From Arctopsyche grandis (taxonomy: Eukaryota > Arthropoda > Insecta > Trichoptera > Hydropsychidae), in assembly GCF_051622035.1 (NCBI RefSeq), contig NC_135364.1:20487001-20551000 (forward strand): a stretch of DNA of 64,000 nucleotides, read 5' to 3'. Position 1 is the first letter of the stretch. Each line of letters begins with the position of its first letter. Position numbers and translations under genes: made by a program. The notes under the pieces are model-generated. The model had not been told where the DNA came from and did no database searches. It saw only the letters and a list, made by a program, of their open reading frames with translations. This document shows positions 38,898-50,200 of the stretch, one piece after another.

Positions 38898-39315
38898 TTT
38901 ATCAAATTTATTTATGTCATTGTTGCCATATAATGCAAAATAGTTATGTTTATGGGACCAAATTTTTAATATTGTATTTTAACAAATAATAATAATAGAA
39001 GTAGTCACAAAACAGACAAAAATAGTTGTACAAAAACCAGCCATAAAAACAAAACGTCCCTGTGAGGCCCAAATATGTAAAAGAGAGAAGATCAAAATAT
39101 TCACTCATACATAACATCCAATTATGATAATAACCATGAGCGCAAGCTACCAAACAAATAGGTTAAAATAATCTCTCATAATCTACGGCTCACTAAGATC
39201 GAAAATTGTCATTAAGAAGTCGAAAAGCTCTTGGAATGGGAGCCATCCGATTCCAAGAACTGTGAGGGCAAGAGGTACAACCATCAAATGATGATGTCTA
39301 CCTCGCACCTAATTA
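38898..39315 (-). mobile_element. Jockey/CR1-like LINE 3' end, copy L2
   Basis: The minus strand reads RHHHLMVVPLALTVLGIGWL, then PFQELFDFLMTIFDLSEP and a stop. The pattern matches the C-terminus of L1 (PLARTV...SPIPRGLRFLN). A 3' UTR and an AT-rich tail follow. Only the last 40 or so residues are present. Confidence 0.6.
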
Positions 39316-39859
39316 TACCATCAGGCTAACTATTTAAATCTATTGAACGATATAATTGTTGCTATGCGAGAGATCTCAATTTTAAATGTGACATATTTTA
39401 GCAGCTAATATGTACATAGCTTCACGAATAAACGTAGGGGTGAAATTGTATAAATCAGTGATCTGTATATTGAATCTTTCAATTTTTATTTCAATGGTCT
39501 ACTACTTACATAATTCGTTATTTTGTTGACACTGTCATTAGTTCCAAAATTATCTGGATTTATTATTGATTCAAACTGAGTCACTTCAATTTTTACGATA
39601 CAAATTTTAACAACGTTGTCCAAATACTGTACGTATCAATGAAAGTTTGCAACGACAAAAAAAGAGAAAAAAAGTAATATTGAACATTGTCTTTATGAGT
39701 TTGCGAAATTTTCGCATAAGCGTTGTGCGTTACGTGTTTCCACTTTCTAATGTTTCTTTTGAGCGGTACGCATATTTTTTTTTACCCGTTAACTATCTGC
39801 AAGTTACATATGTATGTATGTATTGTATGTAGTTCTGACCTTCTTCTTTTTCTCATCGT

Positions 39860-40306
39860 TCATAGGCATCTGCGAGAGTTATTACTTTTGCATAAGTCCT
39901 TAATTCGACCGCTTATTAAAATGTTGGATTGTATTGGTTTTATTAACTGAGAGTAAGTAAGTAAGGAGGTTGTAATTTGGCTCCGTCGGGACCATCTGGC
40001 AACGCTTCTTCGTCCCAGGCAATTTAGCTGGGGGGGCGCCGTCTGCGGCGTCGTGCCGCTGCCCTCGGGGGAGTAGCCCCTACCTACCGGGCTTCCGCCC
40101 CCTCCGTCTTCTTCCTCGACCGGAAGCGATTTCAGGAGGATAAAGTCAACATGTTTCCCGCCGTCGACGTGATCGGCAACGGTCGACCTGAATATAATAT
40201 CCGGATGGGTGTGGTCGTCCCCTCGACTTGGTGCCCTGCCAGCCGCCGACTCTAGAACCTGTCCTTTTGCATCCCGCCAAAACGCTCCTTTTTTTTTCAG
40301 TTTTCA
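39860..40306 (-). pseudogene. GC-rich open frame, retroelement-like protein remnant
   Basis: The minus strand is open for about 148 codons without a start codon. It includes AFWRDAKGQVLESAAGRAPS, DIIFRSTVADHVDGGKHVDF and ILLKSLPVEEEDGGGGSPV. A second open run directly upstream in another frame (about 40307-40430, with FKDPSGQSLNYLLYTGQIIA) suggests one protein broken by a frameshift at an A9 run. CpG-rich and unlike the flanks. On the + strand the same stretch has CAATAAA at 40366, as an LTR would. I do not recognise the family; a retroelement piece is the best guess. Confidence 0.3.
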
Positions 40307-40467
40307 GTGTCGAGTTTCCCGCATCTCAATCCGGTGACTAATTCCGCTATGATCTGTCCGGTGTACAATAAATAGTTCAGTGATTGCCCACTCGGATCTT
40401 TGAACCCCTCCGTAGCATAAACTAGTAACAATTGCAAATCAATGATTTATACTGATATTCTTTAGAA

Positions 40468-41410
40468 CAATCGGTTAGCTTTTATATTTTACCATTTTGG
40501 ACCGTGGCCTCCTTTTGCGTTCAACATTTTTCTGTGCCTCCCCCCATATTATCTCGAAAAATAAAGTACATATGTAAAATATTATATACTAGTGGTTTTA
40601 CCCGGCTTCGCTCGGTATTTGTAGTATGTATAAGCAGCTTAAACATGGGAAAACAATCTAATAGTAAACATTCATTTGTTTTTTTTTTTTAATTTATTTG
40701 AATCGAAAAAAATAATATTCAACGATATCGATATCGTCGTCATAGAAACTTTGATTTGTTTTAGATGTTCCCAACAAACCTTACATACATAGTTACATTA
40801 AACCTTACATACAAAGTCTCATACATACGTAATATTTTTTAACGTAATTGAAAATAAGCAATAAATTGAAAGATAGTTTTATTTAGTGTGATCCTTGTGC
40901 CTGATGTACACTAGCGAGTTTATTTATGTATATCTGGCTCAAATGTTGTTAGTGACATACGGAGATCGCCTTTTTTTACAACATCAAGACGGTTGCGAGC
41001 TTTTGAGAGGAGATGCATAACTCGACTAAATCCAGATTAGACGAGATAAGATGTAGGAAATGCAGTGAAATATAAACTTGCCTACTCCCAAAGGTGTGGA
41101 AACACAGTTTGGTACATCTTTTTTCATATATGCGATAAATCCTTGATATTTTCCAACCATTGAACCCCATCGGTTGCACAAGCTAGTTATTATATTTTCT
41201 GAAATGCCAACGTATGTATATTCAGTTTGATGATAAATAAATATTTAAGCTCTTCTTTCGATATTCTTTAAATATAATTTTTTTATAATTTTAATTCCCT
41301 AGAGCTTGTTATGCCCCCCCCCCCCCAAAAGTAGAGTTTTGGTTTGTGCCTCCCTTGAGAGGCTCTGGACCTCCCAAGAGGGCCACATGGACCCAGGTTG
41401 AGAAACGCTG
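40468..41410. mobile_element. hAT-type element with nested Helitron
   Basis: The right end is complementary to CAGCGTTTCTCAACCTGGGT, the left end CAATCGGTTAGC is a diverged counterpart, and TGGACCGTGGCC pairs with the right-end GGCCACATGGACCC region. Flanks CTTTAGAA and GTTTAGAA differ at one base of eight. No transposase. Confidence 0.6.
40589..40980 (-). mobile_element. Helitron-like insertion, 3' end at 40589 (other limit uncertain)
   Basis: On the minus strand the end reads CCGAGCGAAGCCGGGTAAAA, CCA, CTAG|T. This is a common invertebrate Helitron terminus. The stretch TATAAGCAGCTTAAACATG through ATCGTCGTCATAGAAACTTT recurs at 53397-53570. Confidence 0.5.
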
Positions 41411-41678
41411 GTTTAGAATATTAATAATATTTATCAAAATTCATACTACCAAAAAGGATTTATTTTTTACTTAATAATGTACATACATATACATATATGT
41501 ATGTGAAAATTGAAATACTAAAAAGGTGTACAGCTCATGTTTGCAACGAGAGAGTGACTCGCCAATATCATATACAGATGGGAAACCCAGTTTCCATCTC
41601 ATATTTAAGTTAAATTGAAGACTTGATTGATATTTTATACATCCGTTATGCCCATTACGTACTATACGTATAGTTTCA

Positions 41679-41925
41679 TGTCATCATCATTCACAGGCAT
41701 TCGTCATTACTGCTGGATGAAGGCCTCCAATATGCTTCCATTCGTCTCTGTTTTGAGCAACTCTCATCCGTCTCATTCCACACATTTTTCTGCTTTTATC
41801 CACCCATCTCCCCTGTGGCCTTCCTTGGCCCTTTTACATTCTCTCGGGTACCATTAGAGCACTTCTTTCGTCTATCTATCGTCTGTTCTTCTGTCTACGT
41901 AACACGCCCGTTGCCATTTCACCGT
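41679..41925 (-). mobile_element. RTE-like LINE 3' fragment, copy R2
   Basis: The minus strand has TKEVLxWYPRECKRAKEGH and ends in a (GAT)n tail. It is the same 3' region as R1, shorter, with several stops. Confidence 0.8.
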
Positions 41926-42442
41926 TACATGTATTCGTAAGTAAAAAAATGATTAACATTAGCTCATTATATGTTTACATTTTTAAAAAGCTTTTATTGT
42001 TCATATTTTATGTTTACAAAATATCTCAAGTCTATTTTAAAAGATACTGATCCCGCGATTATTATCTATTTTTCACATTATACTGACTCTGTGTGTGTGC
42101 ATACACGTCGACCTCTATTAGCATGTCAGATATATGTACATATGTACGTATGTATTCGAAGCCTAGGCAATTCGTCCCATTTTTTGGTGAAATTACGATT
42201 GTATTTATGAACCTGGAGATACATATATATAAATTAAAATATCTATTTCATATTTTTAAAATCAAAGCCGGGATTGGATTAGGGGAAAATGTTAGAGTTT
42301 AAGTCAGAGTCGCTTTTTTTACAGCCCTGTTTTTTTTACTTCTTTCTGCATGTACGTACATATGTAGTTATTAAATATAAGTATATTACTTAGTCACTGC
42401 TCACGTTTAGTTCAAAGGTGTATTCCTCATCGATCAGTTGAA

Positions 42443-42484
42443 ATATTCAATAGATACATATTTCAATGGGTATCTATTGAATAT
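42443..42484. repeat. perfect 15-bp hairpin
   Basis: ATATTCAATAGATAC and GTATCTATTGAATAT around a 12-base loop. No flanking repeat is seen. Confidence 0.8.
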
Positions 42485-43138
42485 GTACGATGCTTTCAGC
42501 ATCTATATATGTATGTACATACATACATATATTTTCAAAGCAATTTAGATAAAATTGTATTCGTAATGTTCATTTACGCTAAGTTCCTGTTAATAAAATA
42601 TTCTGTTGTGTACGTACGTACCGGAGGGTGAGTCCGGGTACGTACTTATACCTCCCTTGATCTACTTCCTTTGTTATGCCTCTCCTCTTTCACCTTTTTC
42701 TTGTTTACCATTCTGTCAGCTTACACAGCATTCCCCTCTTTACGTTTTTTTTCTGTGGAATTCGTACCTCCTGTATATATTATTTTAATAAAAAATCATA
42801 TAATTCGTCTCTCCCGAATGTCGGGCGTAGTGTCGAAAATGCGGCGGATGTCGTTTTGTTATAAAGTTGTCCCTCGCGAAAATCGTATTCGGGTATACCA
42901 ACGCAGACTGGGGAAAGGAATAATAACGTTTATTACCACTATCTCTCGCCTCGTCGTAAATCTCCGAACTGGCAACTTTACTCTGCATAGTTTAACAAAT
43001 CGCTTTTTCCTCGCGCTTTTATCACTTTTTGATGGAACACATCTTCGCTATTGCTTACTGATTTCGAACGGTAATTTATCACGCGGGGGGTGTTTCGTAT
43101 ATGTCTGAGTATCATTTGATGTATTTTTTTTCTTTCAG

Positions 43139-43221
43139 TTGTGCAACGGGAATATTTCCATCGGTCTTTTGTAGCGTAAAGTGGAAAGTTCGATAATGGC
43201 TCGCCCGTCTCGTCTCTGGAC
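43139..43221 (+). other. splice-flanked segment with ATG (tentative exon)
   Basis: A pyrimidine tract and TTTCAG precede it, and the donor GTAGGT follows at 43222. An ATG at 43196 in good context opens MARPSRLWT up to the donor. There is no similarity to anything known; a chance match is quite possible in T-rich DNA. Confidence 0.2.
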
Positions 43222-44665
43222 GTAGGTACTTGCTCCGTATCGGACAAAGCGGCGCTGTTTCATTTTAAACTTTAAAGTGTAATAAAAATGCAAAGTTTTT
43301 TTTAAACTTGAATCCGTTTTAATGTTGCTTATGAGCGTTTTGTCAGTTAAAAATCTACCACGCTTCGTTTAACGAAAACACTGGTTATCTTTCTATCAAC
43401 GCCGGCGGTGTATAATCAACAATTTAATGTAGATTTCCGTTGAGAATGTGTCAATTCCATTGTTGTGGATTTTCACGCGGTAAAATTTTTAGATGTGCAA
43501 AGAGAGAAAGAGACGCTGTGCGTTTTTGAGTCCACGTGAAATTTTAATCAGATCGCTTTCTTCACTCTTTTTTTAGAAATCGAACATAATGACACGTTGC
43601 GCAATGGACGCTCCGACAAAACTATTTTCTCTCGTAACGTACATACGCGTGCAACTTATGCATAATTATTATTATGACGTATGTATGTATGTATGTACAT
43701 ATGTACGATGATACGTATTCGTATGGGCACGGTTGCTCGAGTCGTCTGCACAAACGGTAGCGATGCAGCAAAATGCACATTCTGTTACAAAATAAAGTCT
43801 TGGCATGAAGTTTGGCTCAGATAACGCAAGAAAAGGAAAAGAACAAGTAAAAAAAAAGATCAGAGTGTGCGCGCTTTGTTCTTCCCCCGGCTGGCGAACT
43901 ACATCGAAAACATTACATGAAATTTATATTTTTCCTGGAACAATTTCGCCTTTAGTAATTATTCTGTTTTATTATTTTTACAGGTCCGATCGAAAATTTG
44001 CAACGTCTTGTCTGAAGGGAAATATTCGACAAGGTTGGTTTTATTGTATTATGGTTCTATTATCTATGTAATTGTTTGTTGGAGTTAGCTGAGAAGTTTA
44101 ATTGAAATTATTATTCGATTGATTATTTTCGCTTGAAAATTGAATAATTGGGTTCATTATAAAGTTCGATATAATTGGCATATTATGAAATTAATTGTCG
44201 CCCGTCGAAGTTTTCCTTTGTGTGTCGGGAAATTTCCAGCGAGGAAATTCAAACAGGAAATTGGGAAAATTTTCACACTAAATATTGTTACGCAGCTTTT
44301 TAAGTTTTCTTATTGTTATTTTGTGAGACGTATATTGTAGTACAGTAGGTGGTCTTTTATTCGTCGTAATATGGCTTATATAAAATTGAAACGTTCAGCT
44401 CGAACGCGACTGGAATGAAAGCCGCACCCTCTGAAATTAATCTTGCGAGGTCGTTATTATATTGACCTTGGATCGAGAATCACCGTAAATAAGTTGAAGG
44501 ACTTTAGCTCCGAACTGTTGCCTGGTGGAAATTTCATGCGTATGCCCGACGACGTGCAAAAGAAAATGGCGTTGTCAGCTGGAAAATTCCACATTTTACA
44601 TTATAGAAGTATATTTTATAAAAGTACATTTTACATTATAGAATAAATTTTTAAATACATATATT

Positions 44666-45050
44666 ATGTCTATCTGTCACGTATGCGTTTTTATACCATT
44701 CAACCGATTGCGATGAAACTTATATAGGTTATCGTGTGTATGTCCGAGATGGTTCTGTAATCGCCTAAAAACGGGAACGGGAATACCGGAATGAGTGTTA
44801 TTGCAACGCAATCATTTCAAATGTGTTCGCGTGGCCACCTGCGTTGTTAGGGTAAAATAAAAAAAACAATTGAATAATTTCAAATGTGTTCGCCGCCTAC
44901 ATTTTTCCGACAAATTATCTTTACTGTAATTAATTTGATTATTAAGTATTAATTTGAAACTGAAACATTTACTTATCGAAACACAACGAGAAACGGGAAT
45001 GGGAATTTCATGCGTTATTGTGGCATTGCAACGCATGCTGGTTCAGCTAG
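44666..45050 (+). mobile_element. Helitron copy H5
   Basis: It starts within TCTATCTGTCACGTATGCG, contains CAACCGATTGCGATGAAACT and GTTGTTAGGGTAAAATAAA, and ends with hairpin CATGCGTT...AACGCATG, then GTTCAG CTAG at 45047-45050. About 70 bases near 44917-44990 replace the family sequence. Confidence 0.75.
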
Positions 45051-45402
45051 CTATATATACGATTTATTTATTCCGCAAAAATTGATCGATTTTCTTTCAA
45101 TTAAAAAATAAATAAACCGAAGTAGAAATATATTGATTTCTTTCTATGAAGATTCATTTATATCATTGTCTGTAAATTCACTTTAGGAACATCATTAAAA
45201 TTAACAATAGTTTCTATATAATTATTGTAGTTTTTTTTCACAAATTTGACGTAATATTGCGAACTGACTGCAAATCAACAGGTCTGACGAATTATAATAC
45301 TTTTGTTATGAAGTGTAATTATTGCTCTGTTCAAGCATGTAAGTTTTAAATGTTTTTTTTTTGTTGTGAAATATGTAACTTCATTATTATTTATTATTAT
45401 TA

Positions 45403-45480
45403 GACTTATTTATTATTATTTATTTATTATAATTATTATTATTATTATTTATTATTATTATTATTTATTATCAGTAATAT
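45403..45480. repeat. (ATT)n-rich low-complexity tract
   Basis: TTATTATT repeats with breaks; similar again at 45615-45640. Confidence 0.85.
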
Positions 45481-45720
45481 TTATATATTTACTTATGTAT
45501 TTATTTATTTATTTTTTGTTTACTATTTTTCAATACTTTTTTTTTTATTATTTATATATTATTTATATGGGCGTTGGGGATTGCACTATTCTCCTCATCG
45601 TCTGGAATAAAAGCTATTATTATTATTATTATTATTATAACAGTGTGTGTGGTTCAACGTCAAAAATGCATTGACCGCTTGGATGAGTTTATAAAATTTT
45701 CACGGTCGTGTGTCCGTTTG

Positions 45721-45728
45721 GTGTGCGC

Positions 45729-45760
<32 letters not shown>

Positions 45761-45766
45761 GTGTGT
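45721..45766. repeat. (GT)n microsatellite
   Basis: GT repeat with two GC breaks, at the upstream edge of the CpG-rich block. Confidence 0.9.
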
Positions 45767-45769
45767 TCG

Positions 45770-46195
45770 CCCGCTCGCTCTCGGCTTTATTCAGCAATTG
45801 TCAAAATGGGGTGCGTGTGCGGTTGTTGTCAGGGGGGCGAAATAGGAGGGGGCGGCGGCGTCGGCGTCGGCGTTGGCGTCGGCCTCGCTCTCCCCCGCGA
45901 GTTTATTGATCCGGGGGGCCCCCCGGCCGTGGTCGGGTTCGCTGGATGGCGGGGCGGTGGAGCGAGGAGCCGCAACCTTGGCGCTGCTCATCTCATCTCG
46001 GCGTCTCACCACCCCCCGAGCACCCTTCCCCCCCGTCTCCGGCCGAGGGCACCGCAGCCGCCGGAGGCCGAGGGGCGCGTGGGGGCGCGCACTCTCGAAG
46101 GTCCGCTCGCCCCCCCACAGCCTCGCAACCAAGGACATGACCGCCGTTCTTCGCGAACCCTTTGCCACGTCAGGGTCAGCACGTGCGAGCTAGCA
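45770..46195 (+). promoter_or_regulatory. CpG island with open frame starting MGCVCGCCQ
   Basis: The densest GC/CpG block in the window. An ATG at 45806 with good context (CAAAATGG) opens MGCVCGCCQGGEIGGGGG and then Gly-Val repeats; the + frame stays open to 46363. Several other frames are also open, as expected from GC content. The Met-Gly-Cys start could in principle be lipidated. It is a candidate promoter with a first exon; no clear donor was found. Confidence 0.3.
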
Positions 46196-46566
46196 GAAAA
46201 CATTTTGCGCTCCTATCAAAACCAATTACGTTATGTCATATGTATGTATATGTATATTCTCACCGCATTCGCATTCGCATTCGCATGTCGCATGGAATTG
46301 AATTTCCACGAAGCAATATGGGAAGACCTTCGAGCAGCCTGCACGTGTGGGATTATTGCATGATATTAATTTGTGAGAGACTTGTAAGATTGATATTGCC
46401 CTTTAGAGGCTTTAAAGTTTGTCTGAAATGAGAAATAGATAAAGCTTGTTCTGCTTTTGATTGTGTGATGTTCCGCGTTCAGAACTTAGCAAAATTACTT
46501 ATCGTATGTAATGTACATACATACAAATGTACGATTAATTTTGATGCTTTTCTACATGGTACTGTG

Positions 46567-46797
46567 CAGGGCCGACGAGAAGGGGGAGGGGGAGCCGGGG
46601 TAAAGTTCCATACTATTCGTACCTGTTATATCATACTTTCATATTCAATTATTAAAAAAAAAAAATAACAACCAACATATTTAATAGTTTAATAGATTTT
46701 TCGCATATTAAAAATATATCTATAAGATATTTTTTTAGTTTGTCATAGGGCCCGAAAAAAATTTACCCAAGGCCCGGGATTCCTTTCGGCGGCTCTG
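46567..46797. mobile_element. hAT-type MITE, relative of 31935-32339
   Basis: The ends CAGGGCCGACGAGAAGG and the complement of CAGAGCCGCCGAAAGG match the 31.9-kb element, as do CCGGGGTAAAGTTCCA, AACCAACATAT and TTAAAAATATATCTATAAGA. 231 bp against 405; no matching 8-bp flank remains. Confidence 0.8.
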
Positions 46798-46848
46798 AAT
46801 ATATTTGAATGCTTGCTTATCTATTTTGAAAATCTACAGATTTAAAAT

Positions 46849-47233
46849 TACATCATCATCATTTAGAGCCTTTACCATCCATCGTTGGACGATGGTTTCT
46901 TTAACATTCATCTCTGTTTTGGGTCATTCTCGTCCATCTCACCCCACACATTTTTTTCCGATTTCATCTCCCCATTTCTCTTGCACCCTTTTACATTCTC
47001 TCGGGTACCATTCGAGCACTTCTTTCGTCCATCTATCGTTCGTTCTTCTAGCTACGTGAACCGCCCATTGCCTTTTCAATCTATTTACACGTCACCATTA
47101 TGTCAACCACCCTTCCCATACTTCTCCTAGTTATGCAAAGCATAGAGCGTTCCATACTTTTTTGAGTGCACTGTCGTTTCGCACCCATACGTCACCACTT
47201 GCAAGACTCACTGGTCGAATATCTTTTTCTTCA
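46849..47233 (-). mobile_element. RTE-like LINE 3' fragment, copy R3
   Basis: The minus strand reads VVTYGCET, then VARRTNDRWTKEVLEWYPRE and CKRVQEKWGDEI, with stops in between, and ends in a (GAT)n tail. Same 3' region and orientation as R1 and R2. Confidence 0.82.
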
Positions 47234-50200
47234 GCCACATTGGGAACTAAGAAATTTAGTATAATATCTGATTCGGACTGTAAACGGTTTTTAAGGGGTC
47301 TTAGGGGTCAAGGAGCCCCCATTCAAAATTTTCTTGTTTTTTTTTTTTAATTTCATTCGCCCAAGCAATGAAAGGTAATTTGGCTATTTATGGCGATATT
47401 TTTTTCAACCATAGATGTCGTTCATTTATTTTAATAATTTAAATTGTATAATAAATCAAACTTTTAATTACAAAGTTTTTTTTATCTGACTGGAGAGTGT
47501 CAGAGGGAGTGCGAGCAGCGGAAATTCGATACATTTATCAGGCTAGAAATTTCTAGATGGAATTAAATTTGTATCGTATGTAGATAGATGAAAGAAATTC
47601 TTAGAAATTGATCCACTTATCCTTTATATTGAAAGGTCTCAATTGAGCTGGCTAGTCACTTTCTCAGAATTTTTTAAGTATTAGCCAAAAGGGATTCTTT
47701 CCACAGTGCTGGATTATTAAAATTTTTGTAGAGGATAGTATATGTACATATGTACCTAATACAATATATGTACATATGTAGACGGTGAATGATTTACATT
47801 CTTTCAAAATATTACGATTCCATTGGATACCTATTGACTCGTGTAATCCGTATATAGATATCTATTTTCATTAAAATTTCGACCTTTTACAGACACACAC
47901 CAACATTCATTAAGTAATTTATGTGGATAACAATTTAACGAAGGGTGCGAGAAGTTTGTGTCAATTGGCGTACGTGTACGTATTATTTCAAAACGCAATT
48001 ACTGCCAGTAGAAATTCGTACAAGTATTTTGTGCAAGGATACTGAGAAAACGGCGGTCTAATTGTGTTTCCCATTTCTGAATGCGCTCTAGACGTGCTAT
48101 TGTGTATTTATGAATTCTGAGCGCTTCACAGTGAGTGTTAAAATTGCATACTTTTGGCCAAAATGAGATCTAGAAAAAAATGTATGCATGTACATACATA
48201 TATTTAACATTATATCTGGTTATATATGATTTTTTTTTACATTCTGTATAATAATAATTATTCAAGTTATATTTTATTTATATTCTTGTCGTTAAGAAAG
48301 AGCTTATTATAATATATTTCGTATTTATTAACCGCAAACTGACTTCTCAAGGACTTGGTATTGTTTAACTTTCGGGCAAGGACATTGTCCTCGGTGTTTT
48401 CCTCACCCCTACACAGCGAGACAGATGAATTGTATTTATTTTATTTTCAGATCCCGATACGCTGAAATGTACCATTTCGTTTTACGTAACATTTTCCTCC
48501 GTGCATATTTCATTCGATAATAATTCTGTACGATTTTCTGCAACAAATAAAAGATAAACGAAGCTGACTTCATGTCGTTCAACGAAATATATTTTCTTCA
48601 TATTTTTATTATTTTTATTTATGATACTCTGTTGAAGAACAGCTCTTACGCATTTCAACCACAACACTACCTTGTAAATAATAATAGTATGTCAGATTTT
48701 ATATGCAAATCTTCACTCTCACCTTTTCAGCATTCTATCGGAACAAACTCGGTGTGCGATTCGAACAACGGTTTGTTTGAATAAAATATGTATGTATTTG
48801 AATTTTTTGCTCACCGACGCCTTTCGCGCTCGTCAAGTTCACAATGATCACTCTTGTTATTTTTTTTATTTATTTTATTTTATTGTTCGCCGGACATCGC
48901 TACTGAATTTTCAATTTTGGTTGTCATACTGTCATTCATTTGAACAACAGAACCGGTTAATTTAACGGATTCGTAAGCCTCGTATTTGTTTTTATTATTA
49001 TTATTTTATATGAACTTTTCATTTAACGCTCTGTTGCGCTGCACATTTTTTTGATGTATTTTATTTTCGTAACGTACCGAATTCGCGATCCACCGTCGTA
49101 CACCGGAACGATCTGAAAAATGGTAAGAAAGGTATAGATTTCCTTCGTTTTTTTTCCTTTTTTTGCGAAAGAAGGATGAGAAATTTGGGCCTTGAATAAA
49201 AGTGGGGTAAAGTGCTCGAAAATAAGCCTGTTCAATATACCGTAAATTGGCCCGCTCCGAATATAACGATTTATCGACTCTCGGGTAAAGGGTTGTCTCA
49301 TAACGGATTTCCACGCCGCATCGTTTTCCCGTTTTTCATCAAATTTCGCCTTATCTTTTTAATTTTTTTCTTCGCTCGCGAAAAAATCGCTCTTCGACTG
49401 CATATATGTATAAATGTATGTACATACATATATGCGTATGTATGTATGTGTCTTGTAATATATTAAACATGATGTGTGTAATATGATTTCCATTATCAAT
49501 TTCGACGTTGAAACGAAACGAATTCTACCTAAAATATTTATTTAATCGCGACCTTTATTATTGAATAATGAAATTTGATTATATTGCTATTGCTCATTAA
49601 TATCCAGGGTCAATATGAGCGGCTCGGAAGCCTTGTGTAAAATCTAAATTGAATACAATTTTGAAAACAAAATATTATCATCCTCCTTCCCATTTCATGT
49701 GGCTATTTTTATCGCTGGAAAAATATGCCGCAAGGCAAATTTATACAAACAAAAAAGTTAAGCTTTGTGTATAGGCATACAATTTTGAATTCAAAAGATA
49801 ATCTACTTTACATTGGGATTTATTGTGAGTATCTTTAGTATCGGTTCGTTAAAGATGATAGGAATAGCTATTGTTATATAGTAAAATTATACATATACAT
49901 ATGTATGTACATAGAGTCGGACAGCACAGGCTCGAGATCTCTTCAACCAAGTGGCCGCCTTCTTCTGAAGGGGAAATAATAGAAGGAGAAGACATCTAAT
50001 TATAATTTATGTTCTGGCCCTGGAAACACCTATGTATAGTTTTATAGCGATTTAGCCGTGAGACTCAATGTCGACTCTTCCGCATTCGATTCCGAAGAGC
50101 AAAGTCCGAACCGTTTGTGCAATAATCGACCGACGGAGAGAGGTCACATCGAACAGTGCAGTTCTTCGCTTAGGGACTGGAATCCTCCGATCCAGTTTCT

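Larger units (their letters stand above)
41926..44665. other. gene-free stretch with CpG-rich patches
   Basis: No recognised gene. It contains a perfect 15-bp hairpin at 42443-42484, GTACGTACC/GGGTACGTAC near 42610-42645, CpG-richer sequence at 42820-43800, and a splice-flanked segment at 43139-43221. Confidence 0.5.

Noticed and set aside
40020..40400. Solo LTR on the + strand with CAATAAA at 40366
   Set aside because: No TG...CA boundaries with a 4-6 bp target duplication could be found. The minus-strand open frames are equally good evidence for a coding piece.
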